A stretch of DNA of 64,000 nt, taken from Pisaster brevispinus. Lineage: Eukaryota > Echinodermata > Asteroidea > Forcipulatida > Asteriidae. The position numbers and the translations under genes were made by a program. Numbering within the stretch: position 1 is the first letter of the stretch; every line of letters begins with the position of its first letter. The notes under the pieces are model-generated. The model ran no database searches and was not told where the DNA came from. It saw only the letters and a program-made list of their open reading frames with translations. The stretch covers positions 186,001 to 250,000 of the forward strand of contig JAMKCF010000019.1 of the NCBI GenBank assembly GCA_023634235.1, in the 5' to 3' direction. This document shows, in pieces, positions 13,701 through 25,660 of the stretch.

Positions 13701-15487
13701 TAAAAAGACACAAATACAAAATATGGAGGGCCACATCACCCCCAGGGCAATATTGAATCTGCACAATTTTAGTACCACTGTAAAGCCCGTTTCAAGGGCT
13801 CCCTCTCCCGTGAGTTTTGGGTCGCTGACGATTCTGTAGGCGAGGCGAGCGGCCTGGATGTTAGGCCCACCCCTTAGAGAAATAGGAAAACAAAAACCAG
13901 GGGTAATGGCCCAAAATAAAAGTGCGATGATTTTGGGAATAAGTCCCGATCTAGGAGGGCTAGAGAGATGATTGTTTTACCTGACTCTGCCTTAGGTATC
14001 CCTTCATCCGAAAATTTGACTTTTACCGCCGTTGCAGGCAGGCTTCACACCGGAAAAGACCAGCAAGCGGGGACACTCCGAAAGCCCCCCAAAACATCAA
14101 CTTGATTTTGCTGTAAAAAGACACAAATACAAAATAAGGAGGGTCACATCACCCCCAGGGCAATATCAAATCTGCACAATTTTAGTACCACTGTAAAGCC
14201 CGTTTCAAGGGCTCCCTCTCCCGTGAGTTTGGGGTTGCTGACGATTCTGTAGGCGAGGCGAGCGGCCTGGATGTTAGGCCTACCCCTAAGAAAAATTGAA
14301 AAAAAAAAAAAAAAAAAAAAACAGAAGCAAGGTCGTGCCGGCAGGGGTCATGGCCCAAAATAAAAGTGCGGTGAATTTGGGAGTAACTCCCGATCTAGGA
14401 GGGCTAGAGGGATGATTTTTTGGCCTGACTCTGCCTTAGGTATCCCTGCATCCGAAAATTAGACTTTTACAGCCGTTGCGGGCAGGCTTCACACCGGAAA
14501 AGACCAGCAAGCGGGGACACTCCGAAAGCCCCGCAAAACATCAACGTGATTTTGCTGTAAAAAGACACAAATACAAAATAAGGAGGGTCACATCACCCCC
14601 AGGGCAATATCGAATCTGCACAATTTTAGTACCACTGTAAAGCCCGTTTCAAGGGCTCCCTCTCCCGTGAGTTTGGGGTCGCTGACGATTCTGTAGGCGC
14701 GGCGAGCGGCCTGGATGTTAGGCCCACCCCTTAGAGAAATAGGAAAACAAAAACCAGGGGTAATGGCCCAAAATAAAAGCGCGGTGATTTTGGGAATAAG
14801 TCCCGATCTAGGAGGGCTAGAGAGATGATTTTTTTACCTGACTCTACCTTAGGTATCCCTGCATCCGAAAATTAGACTTTTACGGCCGTTGCGGGCAGGC
14901 TTCACACCGGAAAAGACCAGCAAGCGGGGACACTCCGAAAGCCCCCCAAAACATCAACTTGATTTTGCTGTAAAAAGACACAAATACAAAATAAGGAGGG
15001 TCACATCACCCCCAGGGCAATATCGAATCTGCACAATTTTAGTACCACTGTAAAGCCCGTTTCAAGGGCTCCCTCTCCCGTGAGTTTGGGGTCGCTGACA
15101 ATTCTGTAGGCGAGGCGAGCGGCCTGGATGTTAGGCCTACCCCTAAGAAAAATTGAAAAAAAAAAAAAAAAAAAAGTCAGAAGCAAGGTCGTTCCGGCAG
15201 GGGTCATGGCCCAAAATAAAAGTGCGGTGAATTTGGGAATAGCTCCCGATCTAGGAGGGCTAGAGGGATGATTTTTTGGCCTGACTCTGCCTTAGGTATC
15301 CCTGCATCCGAAAATTAGACTTTTACGGCCGTTGCGGGCAGGCTTCACACCGGAAAAGACCAGCAAGCGGGGACACTCCGAAAGCCCCGCAAAAGATCAA
15401 CGTGATTTTGCTGTAAAAAGACACAAATACAAAATAAGGAGGGTCACATCACCCCCAGGGCAATATCGAATCTGCACAATTTTAGTA
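9136..15487 (+). repeat. Trimeric higher-order block A1-A2-B1 (about 1270 bp) with A3-B2 insertions
   Basis: Subvariants recur in order. A1 (GTTTCTAAGGCT, GTTTGGTGTCG, GCTGGCTTCATACC, ATATGGAGGGCC) starts at 9136, 9962, 12093, 13362. A2 (GAGTTTTGGGTCG, GCGATGATTTTGG, ATTGTTTTACC) starts at 9549, 10375, 12506, 13775. B1 (GGGGTTGCTGAC, GGGAGTAACTCCC) starts at 10788, 12919, 14188. A3 (GTAGGCGCGGCGAGC, AAAGCGCGGTG, CTCTACCTT) starts at 11232 and 14632. B2 starts at 11645 and 15045. A1-A2-B1 measures 1269-1270 bp at each of 9962, 12093 and 13362. A1-A2-B1-A3-B2 measures 2131 bp at 9962 and 2126 bp at 13362. The A2 at 9549 lacks a following B and carries a B-type end, as expected if one B was lost by unequal exchange. 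Confidence 0.9.
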
Positions 15488-15931
15488 CCACTGTAAAGCC
15501 CGTTTCTAAGGCTCCCTCTCCCGTGAGTTTGGGGTCGCTGACGATTCTGTAGGCGAGGCGAGCGGCCTGGATGTTAGGCCTACCCTAAGAAAAATTGAAA
15601 AAAAAAAACAAAAAAAAAACCCAGAAGCAAGGTCGTGCCGGCAGGGGTCATGGCCCAAAATAAAAGTGCGGTGAATTTGGGAATAACTCCCGATTTAGGA
15701 GGGCTAGAGGGATGATTTTTTGGCCTGACTCTGCCTTAGGTATCCCTGCATCCGAAAATTAGACTTTTACGGCCGTTGCGGGCAGGCTTCACACCGGAAA
15801 AGACCAGCAAGCGGGGACACTCCGAAAGCCCCCCAAAACATCAACGTGATTTTGCTGTAAAAAGACACAAATACAAAATAAGGAGGGTCACATCACCCCC
15901 AGGGCAATATCGAATCTGCACAATTTTAGTA
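15488..15931 (+). repeat. B monomer directly following another B (444 bp), mixed end
   Basis: This B follows the B at 15045, breaking the alternation. It has CCTACCCTAAG (one C lost), GATTTAGGAGG, and an end combining the A-type CCCCCC with the B-type AACGTGAT. It also immediately precedes the compound-deleted monomer at 15932, a pairing that recurs at 37574-38375. Confidence 0.86.
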
Positions 15932-16288
15932 CCACTGTACCCGTTTCAAGGGCTCCCTCTCCCGTGAGTTTGGGGTCGCTGACGATTCTGTAGGCGAGGC
16001 GAGCGGCCTGGATGTTAGGCCCACCCCTAAGAGAAATTGAATAAGTCCCGATCTAGGAGGGCTAGAGAGATGATTTTTTTACCTGACTCTGCCTTAGGTA
16101 TCCCTGCATCCGAAAATTAGACTTTTACGGCCGTTGCGGGCAGGCTTCACACCGGAAAAGACCAGCAAGCGGGGACACTCCGAAAGCCCCGCAAAACATC
16201 AACGTGATGTTGCTGTAAAAAGACACAAATACAAAATAAGGAGGGTCACATCACCCCAGGACAATATCGAATCTGCACAATTTTAGTA
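15932..16288 (+). repeat. Deleted monomer, 357 bp, compound deletion (copy 1)
   Basis: Two deletions relative to a 413-bp A copy. About 4 bp are lost near 15938 (ACTGTACCCG for ACTGTAAAGCCCG), and about 52 bp are lost near 16040, where GAGAAATTGA joins ATAAGTCCCG. This removes the AAAACAAAAACC stretch, the AATAAA hexamer and the start of the GATTTTGG tail. The end carries GTGATGTTGCTG and CACCCCAGGACAAT. An equivalent 357-bp unit lies at 38019. Confidence 0.92.
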
Positions 16289-17187
16289 CCACTGTAAAGC
16301 CCGTTTCAAGGGCTCCCTCTCCCGTGAGTTTGGGGTCGCTGACGATTCTGTAGGCGAGGCGAGCGGCCTGGATGTTAGGCCTACCCCTTAGAGAAATAAG
16401 AAAACAAAAACCAGGGGTAATGGCCCAAAATAAAAGTGCGGTGATTTTGGGAATAAGTCCCGATCTAGGAGGGCTAGAGAGATGATTTTTTTAACTGACT
16501 CTGCCTTAGGTATCCCTGCATCCGAAAATTAGACTTTTACGGCCGTTGCGGGCAGGCTTCACACCGGAAAAGACCAGCAAGCGGGGACACTCCGAAAGCC
16601 CTCCAAAACATCAACTTGATTTTGCTGTAAAAAGACACAAATACAAAATAAGGAGGGTCACATCACCCCCGGAAAAGACCAGCAAGCGGGGACACTCCGA
16701 AAGCCCCGCAAAACATCAACGTGATGTTGCTGTAAAAAGACACAAATACAAAATAAGGAGGGTCACATCACCCCAGGACAATATCGAATCTGCACAATTT
16801 TAGTACCACTGTAAAGCCCGTTTCAAGGGCTCCCTCTCCCGTGAGTTTGGGGTCGCTGACGATTCTGTAGGCGAGGCGAGCGGCCTGGATGTTAGGCCTA
16901 CCCCTTAGAGAAATAAGAAAACAAAAACCAGGGGTAATGGCCCAAAATAAAAGTGCGGTGATTTTGGGAATAAGTCCCGATCTAGGAGGGCTAGAGTAAT
17001 GATTTTTTTAACTGACTCTGCCTTAGGTATCCCTGCATCCGAAAATTAGACTTTTACGGCCGTTGCGGGCAGGCTTCACACCGGAAAAGACCAGCAAGCG
17101 GGGACACTCCGAAAGCCCTCCAAAACATCAACTTGATTTTGCTGTAAAAAGACACAAATACAAAATAAGGAGGGTCACATCACCCCC
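16289..17187 (+). repeat. Over-long A monomer (517 bp) formed by a 517-bp tandem duplication
   Basis: At 16670/16671 CACATCACCCCC joins GGAAAAGACC, skipping the normal AGGGCAATATCG continuation. From there the sequence repeats 16154 onward at a constant offset of 517. Shared rare variants confirm it: GTGATGTTGCTG, CACCCCAGGACAAT, CCTACCCCTTAGAG followed by AAATAAGAAAAC, TTTTTTTAACTGAC and AAGCCCTCC. The duplicated pair is therefore roughly 16154-16670 and 16671-17187. The joined ends share only a CACC-like stretch. Confidence 0.9.
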
Positions 17188-17218
17188 AGGGCAATATCGA
17201 ATCTGCACAATTTTAGTA
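16806..17218 (+). repeat. A monomer within the 517-bp duplication (413 bp)
   Basis: Full-length A copy with the uncommon AAATAAGAAAAC and AACTGAC variants of its upstream neighbour. GAGTAATGAT replaces GAGAGATGAT near 16994, so the duplication is old enough to have acquired at least one change. Confidence 0.88.
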
Positions 17219-17663
17219 CCACTGTAAAGCCCGTTTCAAGGGCTCCCTCTCCCGTGAGTTTGGGGTCGCTGACGATTCTGTAGGCGAGGCGAGCGGCCTG
17301 GATGTTAGGCCTACCCCTAAGAAAAATTGAAAAAAAAAAAAAAAAAAAAAACCCAGAAGCAAGGTCGTGCCGGCAGGGGTCATGGCCCAAAATAAAAGTG
17401 CGGTGAATTTGGGAATAACTCCCGATCTAGGAGGGCTAGAGGGATGATTTTTTGGCCTGACTCTGCCTTAGGTATCCCTGCATCCGAAAATTAGACTTTT
17501 ACGGCCGTTGCAGGCAGGCTTCACACCGGAAAAGACCAGCAAGCGGGGACACTCCGAAAGCCCCCCAAAACATCAACTTGATTTTGCTGTAAAAAGACAC
17601 AAATACAAAATAAGGAGGGTCACATCACCCCCAGGGCAATATCGAATCTGCACAATTTTAGTA
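17219..17663 (+). repeat. B monomer (445 bp) ahead of the 2.17-kb repeat
   Basis: Standard B with an uninterrupted A run and GCAGGCAGG in place of GCGGGCAGG. Its end is of A type (CCCCCC, AACTTGAT), as is the end of the B at 19384, which precedes the second 2.17-kb copy. This suggests the duplication boundary lies at or before this end. Confidence 0.85.
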
Positions 17664-20600
17664 CCACTGTAAAGCCCGTTTCAAGGGCTCCCTCTCCCGT
17701 GAGTTTGGGGTTGCTGACGATTCTGTAGGCGAGGCGAGCGGCCTGGATGTTAGGCCCACCCCTTATAGAAATAGGAAAACAAAAACCAGGGGTAATGGCC
17801 CAAAATAAAAGTGCGGTGATTTTGGGAATAAGTCCCGATCTAGGAGGGCTAGAGAGATGATTTTTTTACCTGACTCTGCCTTAGGTATCCCTGCATCCGA
17901 AAATTAGACTTTTACGTCCGTTGCGGGCAGGCTTCACACCGGAAAAGACCAGCAAGCGGGGACACTCCGAAAGCCCCCCAAAACATCAACTTGATTTTGC
18001 TGTAAAAAGACACAAATACAAAATAAGGAGGGTCACATCACCCCCAGGGCAATATCGAATCTGCACAATTTTAATACCACTGTAAAGCCCGTTTCAAGGG
18101 CTCCCTCTCCCGTGAGTTTGGGGTCGCTGACGATTCTGTAGGCGAGGCGAGCGGCCTGGATGTTAGGCCTACCCCTAAGAAAAATTGAAAAAAAAAAAAA
18201 AAAAAAAAAAAAACAGAAGCAAGGTCGTGCCGGCAGGGGTCATGGCCCAAAATAAAAGTGCGTTGAATTTGGGAATAACTCCCGATCTAGGAGGGCTAGA
18301 GGGATGATTTTTTTGGCCTGACTCTGCCTTAGGTATCCCTGCATCCGAAAATTAGACTTTTACGGCCGTTGCGGGCAGGCTTCACACCGGAAAAGACCAG
18401 CAAGCGGGGACACTCCGAAAGCCCCGCAAAACATCAACGTGATTTTGCTGTAAAAAGACACAAATACAAAATAAGGAGGGTCACATCACCCCAGGGCAAT
18501 ATCGAATCTGCACAATTTTAGTACCACTGTAAAGCCCGTTTCAAGGGCTCCCTCTCCCGTGAGTTTGGGGTCGCTGACGATTCTTTAGGCGAGGCGAGCG
18601 GCCTGGATGTTAGGCCCACCCCTTAGAGAAATAGGAAAACAAAAACCAGCGGTAATGGCCCAAAATCAAAGTGCGGTGATTTTGGGAATAAGTCCCGATC
18701 TAGGAGGGCTAGAGAGATGATTGTTTTACCTGACTCTGCCTTAGGTATCCCTGCATCCGAAAATTAGACTTTTACGGCCGTTGCGGGCAGGCTTCACACC
18801 GGAAAAGACCAGCAAGCGGGGACACTCCGAAAGCCCCCCAAAACATCAACTTGATTTTGCTGTAAAAAGACACAAATACAAAATAAGGAGGGTCACATCA
18901 CCCCCAGGGCAATATCGAATCTGCACAATTTTAGTACCACTGTAAAGCCCGTTTCAAGGGCTCCCTCTCCCGTGAGTTTTGGGTCGCTGACGATTCTGTA
19001 GGCGAGGCGAGCGGCCTGGATGTTAGGCCTACCCCTAAGAAAAATTGAAAAAAAAAAAAAAAAAAAAAAAAAACAGAAGCAAGGTCGTGCCGGCAGGGGT
19101 CATGGCCCAAAATAAAAGTGCAGTGAATTTGGGGATAACTCCCGATCTAGGAGGGCTAGAGGAATGATTTTTTGGCCTGACTCTGCCTTAGGTATCCCTG
19201 CATCCGAAAATTAGACTTTTACGGCCGTTGCGGGCAGGCTTCACACCGGAAAAGACCAGCAAGCGGGGACGCTCCGAAAGCACCGCAAAACATCAACGTG
19301 ATTTTGCTGTAAAAAGACACAAATACAAAATAAGGAGGGTCACATCACCCCCAGGGCAATATCGAATCTGCACAATTTTAGTACCACTGTAAAGCCCGTT
19401 TCAAGGGCTCCCTCTCCCGTGAGTTTGGGGTTGCTGACGATTCTGAAGGCGAGGCGAGCGGCCTGGATGTTAGGCCTACCCCTAAGAAAAATTGAAAAAA
19501 ACAAAAAACAAAAAAAAAAACCAGAAGCAAGGTCGTCCCGGCAGGGGTCATGGCCCAAAATAAAAGTGCGGTGAATTTGGGAATAACTCCCGATCTAGGA
19601 GGGCTAGAGGGATGATTTTTTGGCCTGACTCTGCCTTAGGTATCCCTGCATCCGAAAATTAGACTTTTACGGCCGTTGCGGGCAGGCTTCACACCGGAAA
19701 AGACCAGCAAGCGGGGACACTCCGAAAGCCCCCCAAAACATCAACTTGATTTTGCTGTAAAAAGACACAAATACAAAATAAGGAGGGTCACATCACCCCC
19801 AGGGCAATATCGAATCTGCACAATTTTAGTACCACTGTAAAGCCCGTTTCAAGGGCTCCCTCTCCCGTGAGTTTGGGGTTGCTGACGATTCTGTAGGCGA
19901 GGCGAGCGGCCTGGATGTTAGGCCCACCCCTTATAGAAATAGGAAAACAAAAACCAGGGGTAATGGCCCAAAATAAAAGTGCGGTGATTTTGGGAATAAG
20001 TCCCGATCTAGGAGGGCTAGAGAGATGATTTTTTTACCTGACTCTGCCTTAGGTATCCCTGCATCCGAAAATTAGACTTTTACGTCCGTTGCGGGCAGGC
20101 TTCACACCGGAAAAGACCAGCAAGCGGGGACACTCCGAAAGCCCCCCAAAACATCAACTTGATTTTGCTGTAAAAAGACACAAATACAAAATAAGGAGGG
20201 TCACATCACCCCCAGGGCAATATCGAATCTGCACAATTTTAATACCACTGTAAAGCCCGTTTCAAGGGCTCCCTCTCCCGTGAGTTTGGGGTCGCTGACG
20301 ATTCTGTAGGCGAGGCGAGCGGCCTGGATGTTAGGCCTACCCCTAAGAAAAATTGAAAAAAAAAAAAAAAAAAAAAAAAACAGAAGCAAGGTCGTGCCGG
20401 CAGGGGTCATGGCCCAAAATAAAAGTGCGTTGAATTTGGGAATAACTCCCGATCTAGGAGGGCTAGAGGGATGATTTTTTTGGCCTGACTCTGCCTTAGG
20501 TATCCCTGCATCCGAAAATTAGACTTTTACGGCCGTTGCGGGCAGGCTTCACACCGGAAAAGACCAGCAAGCGGGGACACTCCGAAAGCCCCGCAAAACA

Positions 20601-21998
20601 TCAACGTGATTTTGCTGTAAAAAGACACAAATACAAAATAAGGAGGGTCACATCACCCCAGGGCAATATCGAATCTGCACAATTTTAGTACCACTGTAAA
20701 GCCCGTTTCAAGGGCTCCCTCTCCCGTGAGTTTGGGGTCGCTGACGATTCTTTAGGCGAGGCGAGCGGCCTGGATGTTAGGCCCACCCCTTAGAGAAATA
20801 GGAAAACAAAAACCAGCGGTAATGGCCCAAAATCAAAGTGCGGTGATTTTGGGAATAAGTCCCGATCTAGGAGGGCTAGAGAGATGATTGTTTTACCTGA
20901 CTCTGCCTTAGGTATCCCTGCATCCGAAAATTAGACTTTTACGGCCGTTGCGGGCAGGCTTCACACCGGAAAAGACCAGCAAGCGGGGACACTCCGAAAG
21001 CCCCCCAAAACATCAACTTGATTTTGCTGTAAAAAGACACAAATACAAAATAAGGAGGGTCACATCACCCCCAGGGCAATATCGAATCTGCACAATTTTA
21101 GTACCACTGTAAAGCCCGTTTCAAGGGCTCCCTCTCCCGTGAGTTTTGGGTCGCTGACGATTCTGTAGGCGAGGCGAGCGGCCTGGATGTTAGGCCTACC
21201 CCTAAGAAAAATTGAAAAAAAAAAAAAAAAAAAAAAAAAACAGAAGCAAGGTCGTGCCGGCAGGGGTCATGGCCCAAAATAAAAGTGCAGTGAATTTGGG
21301 GATAACTCCCGATCTAGGAGGGCTAGAGGAATGATTTTTTGGCCTGACTCTGCCTTAGGTATCCCTGCATCCGAAAATTAGACTTTTACGGCCGTTGCGG
21401 GCAGGCTTCACACCGGAAAAGACCAGCAAGCGGGGACGCTCCGAAAGCACCGCAAAACATCAACGTGATTTTGCTGTAAAAAGACACAAATACAAAATAA
21501 GGAGGGTCACATCACCCCCAGGGCAATATCGAATCTGCACAATTTTAGTACCACTGTAAAGCCCGTTTCAAGGGCTCCCTCTCCCGTGAGTTTGGGGTTG
21601 CTGACGATTCTGAAGGCGAGGCGAGCGGCCTGGATGTTAGGCCTACCCCTAAGAAAAATTGAAAAAAACAAAAAACAAAAAAAAAAACCAGAAGCAAGGT
21701 CGTCCCGGCAGGGGTCATGGCCCAAAATAAAAGTGCGGTGAATTTGGGAATAACTCCCGATCTAGGAGGGCTAGAGGGATGATTTTTTGGCCTGACTCTG
21801 CCTTAGGTATCCCTGCATCCGAAAATTAGACTTTTACGGCCGTTGCGGGCAGGCTTCACACCGGAAAAGACCAGCAAGCGGGGACACTCCGAAAGCCCCG
21901 CAAAACATCAACGTGATTTTGCTGTAAAAAGACACAAATACAAAATAAGGAGGGTCACATCACCCCCAGGGCAATATCGAATCTGCACAATTTTAGTA
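17664..21998 (+). repeat. Two tandem copies of a five-monomer unit A-B-A-B-B (about 2168 bp)
   Basis: Copy 1 starts: A 17664, B 18077, A 18524, B 18937, B 19384. Copy 2 starts: A 19832, B 20245, A 20691, B 21104, B 21551. Copy lengths are 2168 and 2167 bp. Position-matched private variants: CCTTATAGAAAT and TTTACGTCCG in the first A; TTTTAATACC and GCGTTGAATTTG in the first B; TTCTTTAGGCG and CCAGCGGTAATGG in the second A; GAGTTTTGGGTCG, GCAGTGAATTTGGGGATAAC and GGGGACGCTCCGAAAGCACC in the next B; TTCTGAAGGCG, AACAAAAAACAAAA and GTCGTCCCGG in the last B. The last B copies differ at their ends (CCCCCC in copy 1, CCCCGC in copy 2). Confidence 0.94.
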
Positions 21999-22190
21999 CC
22001 ACTGTAAAGCCCGTTTCAAGGGCTCCCTCTCCCGTTGCGGGCAGGCTTTACACCGGAAAAGACCAGCAAGCGGGGACACTCCGAAAGCCCAGCAAAACAT
22101 CAACGTGATTTTGCTGTAAAAAGACACAAATACAAAATAAGGAGGGTCACATCACCCCCAGGGCAATATCAAATCTGCACAATTTTGATA
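21999..22190 (+). repeat. Severely deleted monomer, 192 bp
   Basis: TCCCTCTCCCGT joins TGCGGGCAGG near 22035. The normal partners are CTCCCGTGAGTTTG and GGCCGTTGCGGG, so CCGT is shared at the join. Roughly 220-256 bp of the monomer middle are lost, including the A/B diagnostic stretch, so its type cannot be assigned. The end has unusual AAGCCCAGC, and TTTTGATACCATTG marks the next monomer start. Confidence 0.91.
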
Positions 22191-25100
22191 CCATTGTAAA
22201 GCCCGTTTCAAGGGCTCCCTCTCCCGTGAGTTTGGGGTCGCTGACGATTCTGTAGGCGAGGCGAGCGGCCTGGATGTTAGGCCTACCCCTAAGAAAAATT
22301 GAAAAAAAAAAAAAAAAAAACCAGAAGCAAGGTCGTGCCGGCAGGGGTCATGGCCCAAAATAAAAGTGCAGTGAATTTGGGGATAACTCCCGATCTAGGA
22401 GGGCTAGAGGAATGATTTTTTGGCCTGACTCTGCCTTAGGTATCCCTGCATCCGAAAATTAGACTTTTACGGCCGTTGCGGGCAGGCTTCACACCGGAAA
22501 AGACCAGCAAGCGGGGACACTCCGAAAGCCCCGCAAAACATCAACGTGATTTTGCTGTAAAAAGACACAAATACAAAATAAGGAGGGTCACATCACCCCC
22601 AGGGCAATATCGAATCTGCACAATTTTAATACCACTGTAAAGCCCGTTTCAAGGGCTCCCTCTCCCGTGAGTTTGGGGTTGCTGACGATTCTGTAGGCGA
22701 GGCGAGCGGCCTGGATGTTAGGCCCACCCCTTAGAGAAATAGGAAAACAAAAACCAGGGGTAATGGCCCAAAATAAAAGAGCGGTGATTTTGGGAATAAG
22801 TCCCGATTTAGGAGGGCTAGAGAGATGATTTTTTTACCTGACTCTGCCTTAGGTATCCCTGCATCCGAAAATTAGACTTTTACGGCCGTTGCGGGCAGGC
22901 TTCACACCGGAAAAGACCAGCAAGCGGGACACTCCGAAAGCCCCCCAAAACATCAACTTGATTTTGCTGTAAAAAGACACAAATACAAAATAAGGAGGGT
23001 CACATCACCCCCAGGGCAATATCGAATCTGCACAATTTTAGTACCACTGTAAAGCCCGTTTCAAGGGCTCCCTCTCCCGTGAGTTTGGGGTCGCTGACGA
23101 TTCTGTAGACGAAGCGAGCGGTCTGGATGTTAGGCCTACCCCTAAGAAAAATTGAAAAAAAAAAAAAAAAAAAAAAAAAAACAGAAGCAAGGTCGTGCCG
23201 GCAGGGGTCATGGCCCAAAATAAAAGTGCGGTGAATTTGGGAATAACTCCCGATCTAGGAGGGCTAGAGGGATGATTTTTTGGCCTGACTCTGCCTTAGG
23301 TATCCCTGCATCCGAAAATTAGACTTTTACGGCCGTTGCGGGCAGGCTTCACACCGGAAAAGACCAGCAAGCGGGGACACTCCGAAAGCCCCGCAAAACA
23401 TCAACGTGATTTTGCTGTAAAAAGACACAAATACAAAATAAGGAGGGTCACATCACCCCCAGGGCAATATCGAATCTGCACAATTTTAGTACCACTGTAA
23501 AGCCCATTTCAAGGGCTCCCTCTCCCGTGAGTTTGGGGTCGCTGACGATTCTGTAGGCGAGGCGAGCGGCCTGGATGTTAGGCCCACCCCTTAGAGAAAT
23601 AGGAAAACAAAAACCAGGGGTAATGGCCCAAAATAAAAGTGCGGTGAATTTGGGAATAACTCCCGATCTAGGAGGGCTAGACGGATGATTTTTAAGCCTG
23701 ACTCTGCCTTAGGTATCCCTGCATCCGAAAATTAGACTTTTACGGCCGTTGCGGGCAGGCTTCACACCGGAAGAGACCAGCAAGCGGGGACACTCCGAAA
23801 GCCCCGCAAAACATCAACGTGATTTTGCTGTAAAAAGACACAAATACAAAATAAGGAGGGTCACATCACCCCCAGGGCAATATCGAATCTGCACAATTTT
23901 AGTACCACTGTAAAGCCCGTTTCAAGGGCTCCCTCTCCCGTGAGTTTGGGGTCGCTGACGATTCTGTAGGCGAGGCGAGCGGCCTGGATGTTAGGCCTAC
24001 CCCTAAGAAAAATTGAAAAAAAAAAAAAAAAAAAAAAAAAAACAGAAGCAAGGTCGTGCCGGCAGGGGTCATGGCCCAAAATAAAAGTGCGGTGAATTTG
24101 GGAATAACTCCCGATCTAGGAGGGCTAGAGGGATGATTTTTTGGCCTGACTCTGCCTTAGGTATCCCTGCATCCGAAAATTATACTTTTACGGCCGTTGC
24201 GGGGAGGCTTCACACCGGAAAAGACCAGCAAGCGGGGACACTCCGAAAGCCCCGCAAAACATCAACGTGATTTTGCTGTAAAAAGACACAAATACAAAAT
24301 AAGGAGGGTCACATCACCCCCAGGGCAATATCGAATCTGCACAATTTTAGTACCACTGTAAAGCCCGTTTCAAGGGCTCTCTCTCCCGTGAGTTTGGGGT
24401 CGCTGACGATTCTGTAGGCGAGGCGAGCGGCCTGGATGTTAGGCCCACCCCTTAGAGAAATAGGAAAACAAAAACCAGGGGTAATGGCCCAAAATAAAAG
24501 TGCTTTGATTTTGGGAATAAGTCCCGATCTAGGAGGGCTAGAGAGATGATTTTTTTACCTGACTCTGCCTTAGGTATCCCTGCATCCGAAAATTAGACTT
24601 TTACGGCCGTTGCGGGCAGGCTTCACACCGGAAAAGACCAGCAAGCGGGGACACTCCGAAAGCCCCCCAAAACATCAACTTGATTTTGCTGTAAAAAGAC
24701 ACAAATACAAAATAAGGAGGGTCACATCACCCCCAGGGCAATATCGAATCTGCACAATTTTAGTACCACTGTAAAGCCCGTTTCAAGGGCTCCCTCTCCC
24801 GTGAGTTTGGGGTCGCTGACGATTCTGTAGGCGAGGCGAGCAGCCTGGATGTTAGGCCTACCCCTAAGAAAAAATGAAAAAAAAAAAAAAAAAAAAAAAA
24901 AACCCAGAAGAAAGGTCGTGCCGGCAGGGGTCATGGCCCAAAATAAAAGTGGGGTGAATTTGGGAATAACTCCCGATCTAGGAGGGCTAGAGGGATGATT
25001 TTTTGGCCTGACTCTGCCTTAGGTATCCCTGCATCCGAAAATTATACTTTTACGGCCGTTGCGGGCAGGCTTCACACCGGAAAAGACCAGCAAGCGGGGA

Positions 25101-25660
25101 CACTCCGAAAGCCCCGCAAAACATCAACGTGATTTTGCTGTAAAAAGACACAAATACAAAATAAGGAGGAACACATCACCCCAGGGCAATATCGAATCTG
25201 CACAATTTTAGTACCACTGTAAAGCCCGTTTCAAGGGCTCCCTCTCCCGTGAGTTTGGGGTCGCTGACGATTCTGTAGGCGAGGCGTGCGGCCTGGATGT
25301 TAGGCCTTCCCCTAAGAAAAATTGAAAAAAAAAACAAAAAAAACAAAACCCAGAAGCAAGGTCGTGCCGGCAGGGGTCATGGCCCAAAATAAAAGTGCGG
25401 TGAATTTGGGAATAAGTCCCGATCTAGGAGGGCTAGAGAGATGATTTTTTGGCCTGACTCTGCCTTAGGTATCCCTGCATCCGAAAATTAGACTTTTACG
25501 GCCGTTGCGGGTAGGCTTCACACCGGAAAAGACCAGCAAGCGGGGACACTCCGAAAGCCCCCCAAAACATCAACTTGATTTTGCTGTAAAAAGACAAAAA
25601 TACAAAATAAGGAGGGTCACATCACCCCCAGGGCAATATCAAATCTGCACAATTTTAGTA
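22191..25660 (+). repeat. Mixed A/B block (8 monomers)
   Basis: Starts: B 22191, A 22632, B 23044, A-head/B-tail chimera 23492, B 23905, A 24353, B 24766, B 25214. The unit at 23492 has the A-diagnostic CCTTAGAGAAATAGG but B-like GAATTTGGGAATAACTCCC with AGACGGATG. The B at 22191 shares GCAGTGAATTTGGGGATAAC with the B copies at 18937 and 21104, so it derives from the neighbouring 2.17-kb unit. The B at 25214 has an interrupted A-rich tract and a mixed tail (GAATAAGTCCC with TTTTTTGGCC). Confidence 0.88.

Noticed and set aside
16546..16803. Plus-strand open frame of 85 codons with an internal repeat
   Set aside because: It exists only because the 517-bp duplication join at 16670 happens to keep a frame open. 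Neighbouring monomers lack it and it has no known domain.
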